Source: Clostridiaceae bacterium
GTDB taxonomy: Bacteria; Bacillota; Clostridia; Peptostreptococcales; Peptostreptococcaceae
Direction: 5' to 3'
Assembly: GCA_902362365.1 (NCBI GenBank)
Contig: CABIVQ010000029.1
Span: forward strand, 1-41,865
Length of the DNA: 41,865 nucleotides
In this document: one piece after another, positions 1 through 7,690 of the stretch
How the letters are laid out: each line of letters opens with the position of its first letter
Numbering within the stretch: position 1 is the first letter of the stretch
Translations under genes and position numbers: made by a program
Notes under the pieces: generated by a model
The model's database searches: none
Seen by the model: the letters and a program-made list of their open reading frames with translations, nothing else
Told to the model about the DNA's origin: nothing

Positions 1-109
1 TTATAGGAATAATATCATTGTATATATCATCAACTATTGTAAAAATTATAGTAAATAAGTCAGTTAAATTTTTTACTTCTTGGATATAATAATTATTAAG
101 CTCCAACAT
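1..109 (-). CDS. IS982-family transposase, N-terminal 36 residues (partial)
   Basis: An ATG at 109-107 is preceded by a GGAGGG Shine-Dalgarno (about 122-115). The frame stays open to the window edge, starting MLELNNYYIQEV and containing a segment reading TIVDDIYNDIIP. IS982 transposases typically start with a short helical segment containing a VDD-Y motif like this. The DDE catalytic domain lies beyond position 1. The family call rests on this short stretch plus the clearer C-terminal fragment at 41551-41865. Whether the complete copy is intact cannot be seen. Confidence 0.6.
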   Translation of the reverse strand, partial: MLELNNYYIQEVKNLTDLFTIIFTIVDDIYNDIIPI

Positions 110-195
110 ATAGTAACCCTCCTTTAGATTGGTGATACAATCTTAGGATACTATATTTGTTGGAGTTTTATTATTGTAAAAATTAACTAGCACAA
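1..195 (-). mobile_element. IS982-family insertion sequence, 5' part, cut by window edge
   Basis: The minus strand carries the start of an IS982-like transposase. Upstream of it lies a candidate terminal inverted repeat: the 13-mer TTGTGCTAGTTAA (minus strand, 195 to 183) reappears on the plus strand at 41468-41480, just outside the transposase fragment at the other end of the window. A shared 13-mer in inverted orientation next to the 5' end of one copy and the 3' end of another is what the two tips of one IS would look like. The exact outer end and any target duplication cannot be fixed from this window. Confidence 0.7.
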
Positions 196-221
196 CGAGT
201 TAATTACAATTTAATCATAAT

Positions 222-260
222 AAAAAAACGGTAAACTCATATAAAGTTTACCGCTTTTTT
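222..260. terminator. Rho-independent terminator of the aldolase gene (bidirectional)
   Basis: A 9-bp perfect stem, CGGTAAACT (229-237) and AGTTTACCG (245-253), is flanked by A7 on the left and T7 on the right. It can therefore end minus-strand transcripts from the aldolase gene and plus-strand transcripts coming out of the IS region. It begins 15 bp downstream of the aldolase stop. Confidence 0.9.
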
Positions 261-267
261 TATTATT

Positions 268-1122
268 TTAGCATGCTTTTCCGTTAGACCCACACACCTC
301 TATTTTTTGTTTTACAAATTCTTTAACGCATTTTAATCCTTCTGCTCCGTATTTTTTAGGGTCTATAGTTTCTGGATTTTCATTTAAAACTTTTTTAACT
401 CCTTCACTATAAGCTATACGAAGCTCAGTGGCGTAGTTAACTTTGCATATTCCTCTTCTAATTGATTCTATTATAGTTTCATCTGGTATTCCAGAACCTC
501 CATGTAACACTAATGGAACTGAGACAACCTCACGTATTTCTGATAATCGATCTAAATCAAGCTTTGGTTCTCCTTTATATAAACCATGCGCAGTCCCTAT
601 AGCTATGGCTAATGAAGAAACTCCAGTTCTATCTACAAAGATCTTCGCTTCAATTGGATCTGTATATGCACTACCTTCTCCACCATCTAAGTCATCTTCT
701 TTTCCACCAACTTTTCCAAGTTCAGCTTCTACTGGAATACCTGATGGTCTACTAGCATCAACTACTGCTTTTGATAATGCTATATTATCCTCAAAACTTT
801 CATGAGACCCATCTATCATTATTGATGTGTATCCTGTTCTTAAAGCTTGCATTGCAAGTTCAAAACTTGAACCATGATCCAGATGCATAGCTACTGGAAC
901 TGATGCTCTTTCTGCAGCTACTTTAGCATTTGCTAAATAATAATCAAGTCCTGCATATTTAACAGTCGATGGAGTTGTTTGTAATATAACTGGAGAGTTC
1001 AGTTCCTCAGCAGCTTGTATCACAGCCATAACCATTTCCATATTTTCTACATTGAATGCTCCTATTGCATAATTACCTTCTTGAGCATTTTTAAGTAATT
1101 CAGTTGTTGTTACTAATGACAT
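268..1122 (-). CDS. Class II ketose-bisphosphate aldolase (tagatose/fructose-1,6-bisphosphate)
   Basis: A zinc-dependent aldolase of the GatY/KbaY/FbaA family, predicted to split tagatose-1,6- or fructose-1,6-bisphosphate into glyceraldehyde-3-phosphate and dihydroxyacetone phosphate in the cytoplasm. The 284-residue length is normal for the GatY/KbaY branch. Visible motifs: HLDHG at 80-84 (catalytic Asp82, zinc His83), EAELG at 132-136, GTAHG at 176-180 (zinc His179) and LHGGSG at 206-211 (zinc His207). The start at 1122 has a GGGGGG Shine-Dalgarno 8 bases upstream. It lies 47 bp downstream of the AgaS-type gene and ends the operon. With a tagatose-6-phosphate-type kinase upstream, the tagatose substrate is the likelier one, but sequence alone does not separate tagatose from fructose specificity. 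Confidence 0.9.
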   Translation of the reverse strand: MSLVTTTELLKNAQEGNYAIGAFNVENMEMVMAVIQAAEELNSPVILQTTPSTVKYAGLDYYLANAKVAAERASVPVAMHLDHGSSFELAMQALRTGYTSIMIDGSHESFEDNIALSKAVVDASRPSGIPVEAELGKVGGKEDDLDGGEGSAYTDPIEAKIFVDRTGVSSLAIAIGTAHGLYKGEPKLDLDRLSEIREVVSVPLVLHGGSGIPDETIIESIRRGICKVNYATELRIAYSEGVKKVLNENPETIDPKKYGAEGLKCVKEFVKQKIEVCGSNGKAC

Positions 1123-1169
1123 GCTTTTATCCCCCCATATAATTTAATCTATATTCTTAATGAAATGAA

Positions 1170-2354
1170 TTATATATTTTTTACTTGCTCTTGATACTCA
1201 TGTATTATTACACCTTTTACAACTCTATTAACAGTCCCTGATGGAGATGGAGTATCAGGAGTATTTCCAACTTTGACTGAAGTTAATAACGAAACTGTTT
1301 GAGCAAATAATACATATGGGAATGCAAGATATAAATCTGGTAATTCATTGTATTTTGCATCAAAGTCAAATTTCTCTCCAGAGAAGTTTTGATCTTTATT
1401 AACAGATATAGAACAAGTTAATTTAGCAATATTATCACCATTTATTTCTTCTAAAACATCTAAATCATATTTTCTTGTATATTCATCATTAGAAGTAAAT
1501 ACAAATATTAAAGTATTTTCATTTATAAATGATTTTGGCCCATGTCTAAATCCCATAGTTGAATCGTATCCAGTAGCTATCTTTCCAGCTGTAAGCTCTA
1601 GTAATTTAAGTTGGGCTTCTTGAGTTAATCCACACAAGCATCCTGAACCTAAATAAACAACTCTATCAAATTCTTTATCTATTAAATTTCTTATTTCATC
1701 TTCTCTACTTATTACATTATTCCCCATATCTATTATTGCATCTATATATGATTTTTCTTTATCTTCTCCTAAGTTATCAAATATTAACATAGCTGATAAC
1801 ATCATACATGAGAAACTTCCAGTCATAGCAAATCCTTGATCATTTGATTTACTTGGCATTAATAATAAATAATTATGCTCATCGTTTTTAGTTATTTGAG
1901 CAAGCTTCCCTTCTGGAGCACAAGTAATTGCTAAACTATAAAAATCCTTAACTATTTGCTTTCCTAAATTTACAGCAGCTAAGCTTTCTGGACTGTTACC
2001 ACTTCTAGCAAATGACACTAGTAATGTTGGAACATCTTCCATATAAAAATCATATGGATTAGAAACAATATCAGTTGTAGGTATTGATTCTACTATATAT
2101 TTTCTTATATCTGATTTTTTCTTAATGTATGGAAGTATTGTTTGACCTACATAAGCTGAAGTACCAGCACCTGTAAATATAACTCTAAACTGACCATGCT
2201 TTTCCCCTATATTTTCTATAAATTCATTTATTTGAGTTTTATTAGCTTTGTATATTTCATAAGCTTCTGCCCACAATTTTGGTTGTTGCTTTATTTCTTT
2301 TGTAGTTATTATTGCCCCTAATCCTTCTAATTTCTTATCTTCAAAATTAAACAT
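1170..2354 (-). CDS. agaS: AgaS-type SIS-domain sugar isomerase/deaminase
   Basis: A cytoplasmic protein with tandem SIS (phosphosugar-binding) domains. AgaS homologues convert galactosamine-6-phosphate to tagatose-6-phosphate plus ammonia; older annotations call them tagatose-6-phosphate ketose/aldose isomerase. The first SIS domain shows TGAGTS (61-66) and SFARSGNSPES (114-124). The second shows GSGCLCG and the family-typical segment GFRHGPKSF. At 394 residues it is full length for AgaS. Its neighbours are a class II aldolase (downstream, 47 bp) and a GntR/UTRA regulator (upstream, 120 bp), the normal company for N-acetylgalactosamine or galactosamine use. No PTS or deacetylase (AgaA/NagA) gene lies in this cluster, so uptake and deacetylation must be encoded elsewhere. 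Confidence 0.88.
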   Translation of the reverse strand: MFNFEDKKLEGLGAIITTKEIKQQPKLWAEAYEIYKANKTQINEFIENIGEKHGQFRVIFTGAGTSAYVGQTILPYIKKKSDIRKYIVESIPTTDIVSNPYDFYMEDVPTLLVSFARSGNSPESLAAVNLGKQIVKDFYSLAITCAPEGKLAQITKNDEHNYLLLMPSKSNDQGFAMTGSFSCMMLSAMLIFDNLGEDKEKSYIDAIIDMGNNVISREDEIRNLIDKEFDRVVYLGSGCLCGLTQEAQLKLLELTAGKIATGYDSTMGFRHGPKSFINENTLIFVFTSNDEYTRKYDLDVLEEINGDNIAKLTCSISVNKDQNFSGEKFDFDAKYNELPDLYLAFPYVLFAQTVSLLTSVKVGNTPDTPSPSGTVNRVVKGVIIHEYQEQVKNI

Positions 2355-2398
2355 CTTATTCTCCCCTTATCTATTAAATTTATCATTATCAATATAAT

Positions 2399-2418
2399 TG
2401 GTAATGAGGTTATAACCA
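2399..2418. promoter_or_regulatory. Candidate GntR-family operator upstream of agaS
   Basis: A perfect 10-bp palindrome GGTTATAACC (2408-2417) sits inside a larger TGGT...ACCA arrangement (2399-2418), in the 120-bp gap between the GntR regulator and agaS. UTRA-type GntR repressors commonly bind GGT/ACC-type dyads. A related element, GTGGTTACTACCAC, lies before the regulator gene itself. Assignment to this regulator is inference. Confidence 0.45.
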
Positions 2419-2474
2419 GTTTTATTAAAAGAAAAGAATCTTCTTAAGACTCTTACTTTTGATGTATTTAACTT

Positions 2475-3200
2475 TTATCCCAGATGCCTTACTTTATACA
2501 CAAACTTATCACTTCTGGCAACACTTAAAGTAAATTCAATTACTCTATTATCATTGTTATAAGTTGTTCTAAGTAATTTCAAACAAGCTGAGTCTACAGG
2601 AACCTCTAGTAATTGAGCTTCTCTATCCGATAGTAAACCTGCAGAGAATTCTTCATCTGCTACTTTTATTATCTCACTATAATTTTCTCTAAATATTTCA
2701 TATAGTGGTTTTTTAGTTACCATATCTTCAGTTAATCCTGAGAACGACTTCATTGGAAGGTATGTTCTTTCTAACATCATAGGTAATTCATCTGCTAACC
2801 TTAGTCGTGTAATCTTTATCATTTTTTCTCCAGGTGATATTCCCAGGTTCTCAGCAAAATAATTTGTACTTTCTAAAGTTTCAAAAGATAACACTTTTGT
2901 ACTTGGGTTTTTACCTTGTTCTTTCATGTGATCAGTAAAACTATAACTATCCATTAAATTTTGTGAATTTTTATTTAGAGCTGCAACAAATGTTCCTTTG
3001 CCATGCCTTTTGTAGATGTATCCCATATGCTCTAGTTCTGCCATAGCAAGCCTGACCGTTGTACGGCTAACTCCATACTGTTCACATATTCCCCTTTCAG
3101 ATAGCATTTTATCGTTAGGAGTCATCTCATTTTCAATTTTTGACCTTAATATTTCAACAAGTTGGTAATATATAGGCCTTTTATCATTTCTATTTATCAT
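2475..3200 (-). CDS. GntR family transcriptional regulator with UTRA effector domain
   Basis: A 241-residue regulator of the HutC/UTRA subfamily. The N-terminal winged helix-turn-helix (about residues 1-75) contains YGVSRTTVRLAMAELE followed by the wing KRHGKGTFV. The rest is a UTRA ligand-binding domain (about 90-238), with the usual R-R-L-R spacing around KITRLRLAD and the typical LERTYLP. Members usually repress sugar or amino-sugar genes and release DNA when a phosphosugar binds. It lies between the kinase and agaS/aldolase genes, all in one direction, so a local repressor of tagatose/galactosamine genes is the natural reading. An ATG with AGAGGAC upstream supports the start. A dyad directly before its Shine-Dalgarno suggests autoregulation. 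Confidence 0.88.
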   Translation of the reverse strand: MINRNDKRPIYYQLVEILRSKIENEMTPNDKMLSERGICEQYGVSRTTVRLAMAELEHMGYIYKRHGKGTFVAALNKNSQNLMDSYSFTDHMKEQGKNPSTKVLSFETLESTNYFAENLGISPGEKMIKITRLRLADELPMMLERTYLPMKSFSGLTEDMVTKKPLYEIFRENYSEIIKVADEEFSAGLLSDREAQLLEVPVDSACLKLLRTTYNNDNRVIEFTLSVARSDKFVYKVRHLG

Positions 3201-3220
3201 AAAACTTTTGTCCTCTCTAA

Positions 3221-3234
3221 GTGGTTACTACCAC
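3221..3234. promoter_or_regulatory. Candidate autoregulatory operator of the GntR regulator
   Basis: GTGGTTACTACCAC has perfect 5-bp arms (GTGGT/ACCAC) around a 4-bp centre. It lies just upstream of the regulator's Shine-Dalgarno. A repressor bound here would block elongation or initiation into gntR. The GGTTA/TAACC-type half-sites resemble the palindrome before agaS. Confidence 0.45.
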
Positions 3235-3335
3235 ATCTTCAATATAGAATATTTTACCATATTTGTCAACACGAATTTAATAATTCAATTTTATCATATA
3301 TGTCTTTTAATTATCATTCTAAATTAAATAATAAA

Positions 3336-3386
3336 AAGGATATCTAAAAATTAATTTTGATTAAATCACAATTTCAAGATATCCTT
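3336..3386 (-). terminator. Probable terminator after the PfkB kinase gene
   Basis: AAGGATATCT (3336-3345) and AGATATCCTT (3377-3386) form a 10-bp perfect stem with a long 31-nt AU-rich loop. A U-rich run follows on the minus strand. It starts 18 bp beyond the kinase stop. The long loop makes it weaker than the other terminators here, so some read-through into gntR is possible. Confidence 0.5.
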
Positions 3387-3403
3387 ACTTTTAAACAATT
3401 CTA

Positions 3404-4342
3404 TTATTTAATACATTCTAGTTTTTTAACTTGTACCTGCTCAGAATATTTTTCTATTTCTTCTAGTTTTACAAAACCAGTTTCTATGTTCATAGCATTA
3501 CTAATACCACAAGAATTTGCTAATTTTAATAATTCAACAGTTTCATAATTTCTTAGAACTCCTACACTAAATCCTGCTATTGTACTATCTCCACTACCTA
3601 CTGTATTAACTGCTTCAACTTTTGGAACTATAACTTCGTATATCTCATCATTATTTAAATAAACCATTCCATCTTTACCTAATGATATACAAACATTTTG
3701 AGCTCCCATTTCAAGTAGTTTCATACCTGCAGATATTATTTCTTCCTTTGATTCTATATTTATATTTAATAGCTGTTTTATTTCATCCGTATTTGGTTTT
3801 ATTAAATATGGATTGGATTCTAAGGCTACTTTTAAAGCTTCTCCAGAAGTATCTAATATAAATTTTATATTATGATTTTTGCATATCTCCCCTATTACTT
3901 TATAATAATCTAAGGGCATATTTTGACAATAACTACCTGAAGCTACTAATATTTTAGTTTCGTCTAATACATCTTCTAAATCAGCCTCGAATTTTATTAA
4001 ATCTTCAGCATCTATAACTGGTCCTTTTTCTAAAAACTCTGTGCTAGTTAAATTGTCTTCAATTATATTCAAGCAATTTCTAGTTTCTTGATTTATATCT
4101 GTAAATTTATTTTTTATTTCTAACTTTTTAAGTTCATTTTTTATATACTCTCCATTAAATCCACCTAAAAATCCCATAGCTAAAGGTTCTTCTCCTAAAA
4201 TTTTACAAACCTTAGTCACATTTAAACCTTTTCCACCTGCTGTAGAATTTGTACTTATAACTCTTTGTACTTCCCCTATACCTATGCTATTTACTCTATA
4301 CATCCTATCTATAGATGGATTAAATGTTAATATAGTAATCAT
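3404..4342 (-). CDS. PfkB-family hexose-phosphate kinase (1-phosphofructokinase / tagatose-6-phosphate kinase)
   Basis: A 312-residue ribokinase-fold kinase of the FruK/LacC branch, which phosphorylates fructose-1-phosphate or tagatose-6-phosphate with ATP to give the bisphosphate. Signatures: TFNPSIDRMY at 6-15, GGKGLNV at 36-42 (sugar-phosphate contact), and the PfkB C-terminal signature NTVGSGDS at 246-253, whose Asp252 is the catalytic base. Start: an ATG with a strong GGGGGG Shine-Dalgarno. Context favours tagatose-6-phosphate: AgaS would make that compound and the class II aldolase would split the product. No fructose PTS (FruA) accompanies it, which argues against a plain fruK role. 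Fructose-1-phosphate specificity remains possible. Confidence 0.85.
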   Translation of the reverse strand: MITILTFNPSIDRMYRVNSIGIGEVQRVISTNSTAGGKGLNVTKVCKILGEEPLAMGFLGGFNGEYIKNELKKLEIKNKFTDINQETRNCLNIIEDNLTSTEFLEKGPVIDAEDLIKFEADLEDVLDETKILVASGSYCQNMPLDYYKVIGEICKNHNIKFILDTSGEALKVALESNPYLIKPNTDEIKQLLNINIESKEEIISAGMKLLEMGAQNVCISLGKDGMVYLNNDEIYEVIVPKVEAVNTVGSGDSTIAGFSVGVLRNYETVELLKLANSCGISNAMNIETGFVKLEEIEKYSEQVQVKKLECIK

Positions 4343-4379
4343 TTTCTTACCCCCCTAAGAAATTTATTTGTCTAAATCT

Positions 4380-4409
4380 ATAATATACATAGTCTTTAAA
4401 AGTAGTCAA
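4380..4409 (-). promoter_or_regulatory. Sigma-A-type promoter for the PfkB kinase gene
   Basis: On the minus strand, TTGACT (4409-4404) is separated by 18 bp from TATTAT (4385-4380), about 40 bp upstream of the kinase start. The match to the housekeeping consensus is good and the position is sensible. Confidence 0.55.
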
Positions 4410-4479
4410 ATCTATTTTTATACTCTAAATAATTTTAGATTAATGTTCACAATTTTTAATATAAAATAAATCAAATAAA

Positions 4480-4508
4480 TTGTACATAATCCATTATTAT
4501 GGTATCTT
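4480..4508 (+). promoter_or_regulatory. Sigma-A-type promoter for the cation antiporter
   Basis: TTGTAC (4480-4485), a 17-bp spacer and TATCTT (4503-4508) lie 46 bp upstream of the antiporter ATG. The spacing is ideal and both boxes are moderate matches. The 212-bp gap between the divergent kinase and antiporter genes otherwise holds only the opposite-facing kinase promoter. Confidence 0.45.
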
Positions 4509-4554
4509 ATTCTTCTATAGATATTTATTTTTATTATTTTCGGGAGGAATTAAT

Positions 4555-5517
4555 ATGTCATTTTTAATATTAATAATAGGTTTCTTTTTCCTAATAAAAG
4601 GAGCCGATATCTTTGTTGAAGGTGCCGCTTCAATAGCAAGAAAATTCAATGTTCCAGCCATGGTAATAGGTCTTACGATAGTTGCTATGGGTACATCAGC
4701 CCCAGAGGCCGCAGTAAGTATAACATCATCTCTAGCAGGTCAAAATGATATGAGCGTTGCTAACGTTGTAGGCTCTAATTTCTTTAATATCCTTATGGTT
4801 CTTGGAGTTTCAGCGATAATTGCTAAATTGCCAGTTCAAAAAGAAACTATAAAAAAAGAAACACCATTTTTAATAATAGTAAGTGCAGTGTTATTAATAT
4901 TCGGTTTAGACTTAAAAATGAATAGGATAGAAGGCCTTATATTATTATCTGTATTTGTTTACTTCTTAATAAGCACTGTAAAAAGTGCTAAGAATTCTGT
5001 TAAAGAAGAATCTAAATATAACAATGAAATTGCTGTGACAGCAGATACTGAGGTATCTGAAATAGAAGGAGTTTCTATGCCTAAAACTATATTAATATGT
5101 ATAGTAGGTATAGCAGGAATAATAATAGGTGGGGATATGGTTGTAAACTCTGCTACTTCTATAGCTACCGCTTTTGGTATGAGTGCTAACTTAGTTGGTT
5201 TAACTATAGTTGCTGTTGGTACATCTTTACCAGAATTTGTTACATCTGTAGTAGCAATAAAAAAGGGTGAAACTGAGATAGCTATAGGAAATGTTATAGG
5301 TTCTAATCTATTTAATATTTTACTAGTTTTAGGACTTGCAATTACTATAAACCCTATAACAATAAGTACTCTAGCTCTTATTGACATCATATTTATGGTT
5401 ATGATAACTATTCTATTATATTCATTTATGAAAAAAGATTATTCACTTGTTAAAAAGCAAGGATTTATACTAATTGCTATCTATATATCATATATGGCAT
5501 ATACAATAATAAGATAA
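4555..5517 (+). CDS. CaCA-family Na+(K+)/Ca2+ exchanger-type antiporter
   Basis: A 320-residue integral membrane protein with the two inverted alpha-repeats that define the Ca2+/cation antiporter superfamily (YrbG type). Repeat one contains VAMGTSAPEAAVS and NVVGSNFFNI; repeat two contains VAVGTSLPEFVTS and NVIGSNLFNI. The acidic residues in the GTSxPE motifs are the family's cation-binding residues. About ten hydrophobic segments are visible, with a polar linker in the middle (around KSAKNSVKEESKYN). An in-frame upstream ATG exists, but the ATG at 4555 follows GGGAGG at ideal distance and gives the normal family length, so I start there. It is an isolated plus-strand gene with its own promoter and terminator. 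Transported ions are inferred from family only. Confidence 0.92.
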   Translation: MSFLILIIGFFFLIKGADIFVEGAASIARKFNVPAMVIGLTIVAMGTSAPEAAVSITSSLAGQNDMSVANVVGSNFFNILMVLGVSAIIAKLPVQKETIKKETPFLIIVSAVLLIFGLDLKMNRIEGLILLSVFVYFLISTVKSAKNSVKEESKYNNEIAVTADTEVSEIEGVSMPKTILICIVGIAGIIIGGDMVVNSATSIATAFGMSANLVGLTIVAVGTSLPEFVTSVVAIKKGETEIAIGNVIGSNLFNILLVLGLAITINPITISTLALIDIIFMVMITILLYSFMKKDYSLVKKQGFILIAIYISYMAYTIIR

Positions 5518-5520
5518 TAA

Positions 5521-5576
5521 AAAAGGTTATATCTTCTACAGATTTACGAAATCATAGGAGATATAACCTTTTTATT
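5521..5576 (+). terminator. Rho-independent terminator of the antiporter gene
   Basis: AAAAGGTTATATCT (5521-5534) pairs perfectly with AGATATAACCTTTT (5559-5572), followed by T-rich sequence. It begins 4 bp after the antiporter stop codon. It could also work for the kinase remnant on the other strand. Confidence 0.85.
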
Positions 5577-5579
5577 ATT

Positions 5580-6057
5580 TTATATGCTGTATATATCTGA
5601 AAACTCTATATTGAATTTTTCTATATTAAGATCTTTATCATTATAGTTAAATACATACGTTTTGTATTTATCTAATAATTTTATAGGTATATTGAAAGCA
5701 AATTCTGTACCTTTTCCAAGACGGCTATATACTTTTATTTTTCCACCATGCATTTCAACGATTGACTTTACTAAGCGATTGACTTTACTAAGGATAGTCC
5801 TATATCACTTCCTTCACACATTCTTATTAAAAGATTATTTTCTTCCCCAAATCTATCAAAAATTATATCTAACTTATCTGATGGAATACCTATCCCACTA
5901 TCATTTATTGATATATTTACATTTTCTATATCAGAAGTTATATTAACTTTAATAGTTCCATTTTCATGTGTGTACATAATCGCATTAGATAAAAGGTTAA
6001 GCATGACTCTTTCTATTTTGTCGGGATCACAAGATGTTATTACCTCTAATCTTCAAT
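5580..6057 (-). pseudogene. Decayed histidine kinase, C-terminal ATPase domain only
   Basis: On the minus strand the sequence reads CDPDKIERVMLNLLSNAIMY (N-box), NDSGIGIPSDKLDIIFDRFG (G1 box) and GSDIGLSLVKSI (damaged G2 box; GSGIGL is usual). The frame then breaks in a 17-bp tandem duplication. One frame over it resumes as VEMHGGKIKVYSRLGKGTEF and ends with FSDIYSI and a stop at 5582-5580. There is no sensor, no phosphoacceptor His region and no start, and an in-frame stop lies at the 5' edge. The tail resembles that of the kinase ending at 17277 (LSDIYEVVT), so this is probably a truncated paralogue. It is squeezed between the antiporter terminator and the phosphoesterase stop. Confidence 0.88.
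5759..5792. repeat. 17-bp tandem duplication that frameshifts the kinase remnant
   Basis: CGATTGACTTTACTAAG occurs twice back to back (5759-5775 and 5776-5792). Removing one copy joins the two reading frames of the kinase ATPase domain seamlessly (GLSLVKSI to VEMHGGKI), so the duplication is a direct inactivating lesion. Confidence 0.92.
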
Positions 6058-6077
6058 ATTCTTTTTCTCCTTTTATT

Positions 6078-7592
6078 CTAATATTTAATTACATAATTAA
6101 CTTCATCAACTACTTTTACTTCATTGTGCTTTTGGAAATAATCTATTATAATCTCATTCATATCTATATTGATTTCTTTTATAACTTCAGCATTTTCATA
6201 GCATGGATAAATAGATGTATTAGATGCACGATAATTATTTAAAACAATAGTATAGTATTCATCTAGCTTAATTTGTTGATTATTCTTTTTCATAGATATT
6301 ACACGGTCGTTAAACGCTCTAGATAAATCTATCTCATATGTCAATCCCCCAAATGTATCATAATTATAGTTTTGTACTTTAGGTACAAGAAAATCCTTAT
6401 TTATTTGAACACTACCATCTTCTATAACAAAATAGGTAGCACTTTTCTCAATGGCTTCTTTTAACTGAGTACCTTTAATTTTTAAAACCTTTAATGTATT
6501 TGGGTATGGATAATTAATTAATACATCTCTGATTGATACATCCCTTTTAAATCCAATTGCACTATCAAATAATGATAAAGCAGAAAAATCAGCATATGAA
6601 ATATCAAGCTGAACTTCATGTAAAAAATTAATAAAAGGATGACCTTTTAATCTAGCTATAAAAATATCATCGATTATAATATCTTTATCAAAATGACCTA
6701 TTTCCTCATCTAAATAATCCTTTAATTCAAGCTGAACTTCTTTAAATATTCCTTCTAATTTTTCATCAATTTCATCACTTAATATACTAACATCAACTAA
6801 TTCATAACTAACTTCTTTTGTTTCTGTATCTAAAATAATTTTAGCAAAGTTTTGACCATTATTAAGAGGTTGAGAGCAAACAACGCCTTTTATTTTAGTA
6901 ATTAAAGATCTATGTTGATGACCACTTAAAATCATATCAATTGAATCAAAGTTTTCTAGAAGTTCACTTCCTTGATTTTCTTTAGTCAATTTTTCAGTAG
7001 GAGTCATGTTTTCATCTAAGCTTTTTTCGAATCCTCCATGATAACATACTATAATAAAATCAGATTGTTCCTTTAGCTCACTCTCATATTTTCTATACAT
7101 CTCTACAGGGTCTAAAAAATGTAAGTTTGATATATTACTTTCATGTTCCCAATTAGGTATAAATGATGTTGTAAGTCCAATACATGCAACTTTGAATCCA
7201 TCAAAGTCAAAAATTTCATATGGCTTAGTATTGAATGGTAGACCTTTTATATTTGCATTTAATACTTTGTCAGAAACTAGCTTATATGAATTACTTAAGT
7301 AATCTAATCCATAGTTAAATTCATGATTACCTAAAACATATACATTGTAGCCAATTAATCCTAATCCTTGAATAATTGGGTTATCTGTTATGCCTTTTTT
7401 AGATAAATAATGTGAAAATGCTGATCCTTGAATTAAGTCTCCACAATCTATTTTTAAAGATGCATCATAGTTTTTCTCGTCTTTTAATATATAACTTCCA
7501 ATTTTTAATATACCAAGTGATTGATCAGTTACGTAATTAGTTGGATATACATATCCATGTAAGTCACTTGTTTGATATATAACAAGTTTCAT
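6078..7592 (-). CDS. Metallophosphoesterase of the 5'-nucleotidase / 2',3'-cyclic phosphodiesterase family
   Basis: A 504-residue two-domain enzyme of the UshA/CpdB/YfkN family. The N-terminal calcineurin-like domain (about 1-240) has the dinuclear-metal ligands in order: SDLHG (Asp10, His12), CGDLIQG (Asp52), GNHE (Asn89, His90), CYHGG (His185) and SGHQH (His225, His227). The C-terminal 5_nucleotid_C domain (about 310-480) contains the YPYPNTLKVLKIKG region that normally holds substrate-binding residues. UshA and CpdB relatives are exported, but this one starts MKLVIYQTSDLHG with no signal peptide, so it should be cytoplasmic. It is the last gene of the ABC importer operon, suggesting it dephosphorylates an imported compound (nucleotide, cyclic nucleotide or sugar phosphate). 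The substrate is unknown. Confidence 0.88.
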   Translation of the reverse strand: MKLVIYQTSDLHGYVYPTNYVTDQSLGILKIGSYILKDEKNYDASLKIDCGDLIQGSAFSHYLSKKGITDNPIIQGLGLIGYNVYVLGNHEFNYGLDYLSNSYKLVSDKVLNANIKGLPFNTKPYEIFDFDGFKVACIGLTTSFIPNWEHESNISNLHFLDPVEMYRKYESELKEQSDFIIVCYHGGFEKSLDENMTPTEKLTKENQGSELLENFDSIDMILSGHQHRSLITKIKGVVCSQPLNNGQNFAKIILDTETKEVSYELVDVSILSDEIDEKLEGIFKEVQLELKDYLDEEIGHFDKDIIIDDIFIARLKGHPFINFLHEVQLDISYADFSALSLFDSAIGFKRDVSIRDVLINYPYPNTLKVLKIKGTQLKEAIEKSATYFVIEDGSVQINKDFLVPKVQNYNYDTFGGLTYEIDLSRAFNDRVISMKKNNQQIKLDEYYTIVLNNYRASNTSIYPCYENAEVIKEINIDMNEIIIDYFQKHNEVKVVDEVNYVIKY

Positions 7593-7634
7593 AAAATTTC
7601 TCCTTTTAAAATAAATTTTTAATAAAGATTAAAA

Positions 7635-7666
7635 GGGTTATCTTAAACATAATATTAAGATAACCC
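7635..7666 (-). terminator. Intra-operon stem-loop between binding protein and phosphoesterase genes
   Basis: GGGTTATCTTAA (7635-7646) and TTAAGATAACCC (7655-7666) form a 12-bp perfect stem with an 8-nt loop, 25 bp after the binding-protein stop. The minus-strand sequence after it is only moderately U-rich. It is better read as a partial terminator or 3' mRNA-protecting hairpin that lets the binding protein be made in excess over the phosphoesterase. Confidence 0.65.
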
Positions 7667-7690
7667 CTATATTTATTAGATTTTAATTAC

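Noticed and set aside
443..805. Plus-strand open frame opposite the aldolase gene
   Set aside because: The minus-strand frame has complete aldolase motifs; the plus frame is Ser/Pro-rich shadow sequence.
5662..5946. Plus-strand open frame in the kinase remnant region
   Set aside because: It is antisense to a clearly recognisable kinase ATPase domain and lacks any ribosome-binding site.
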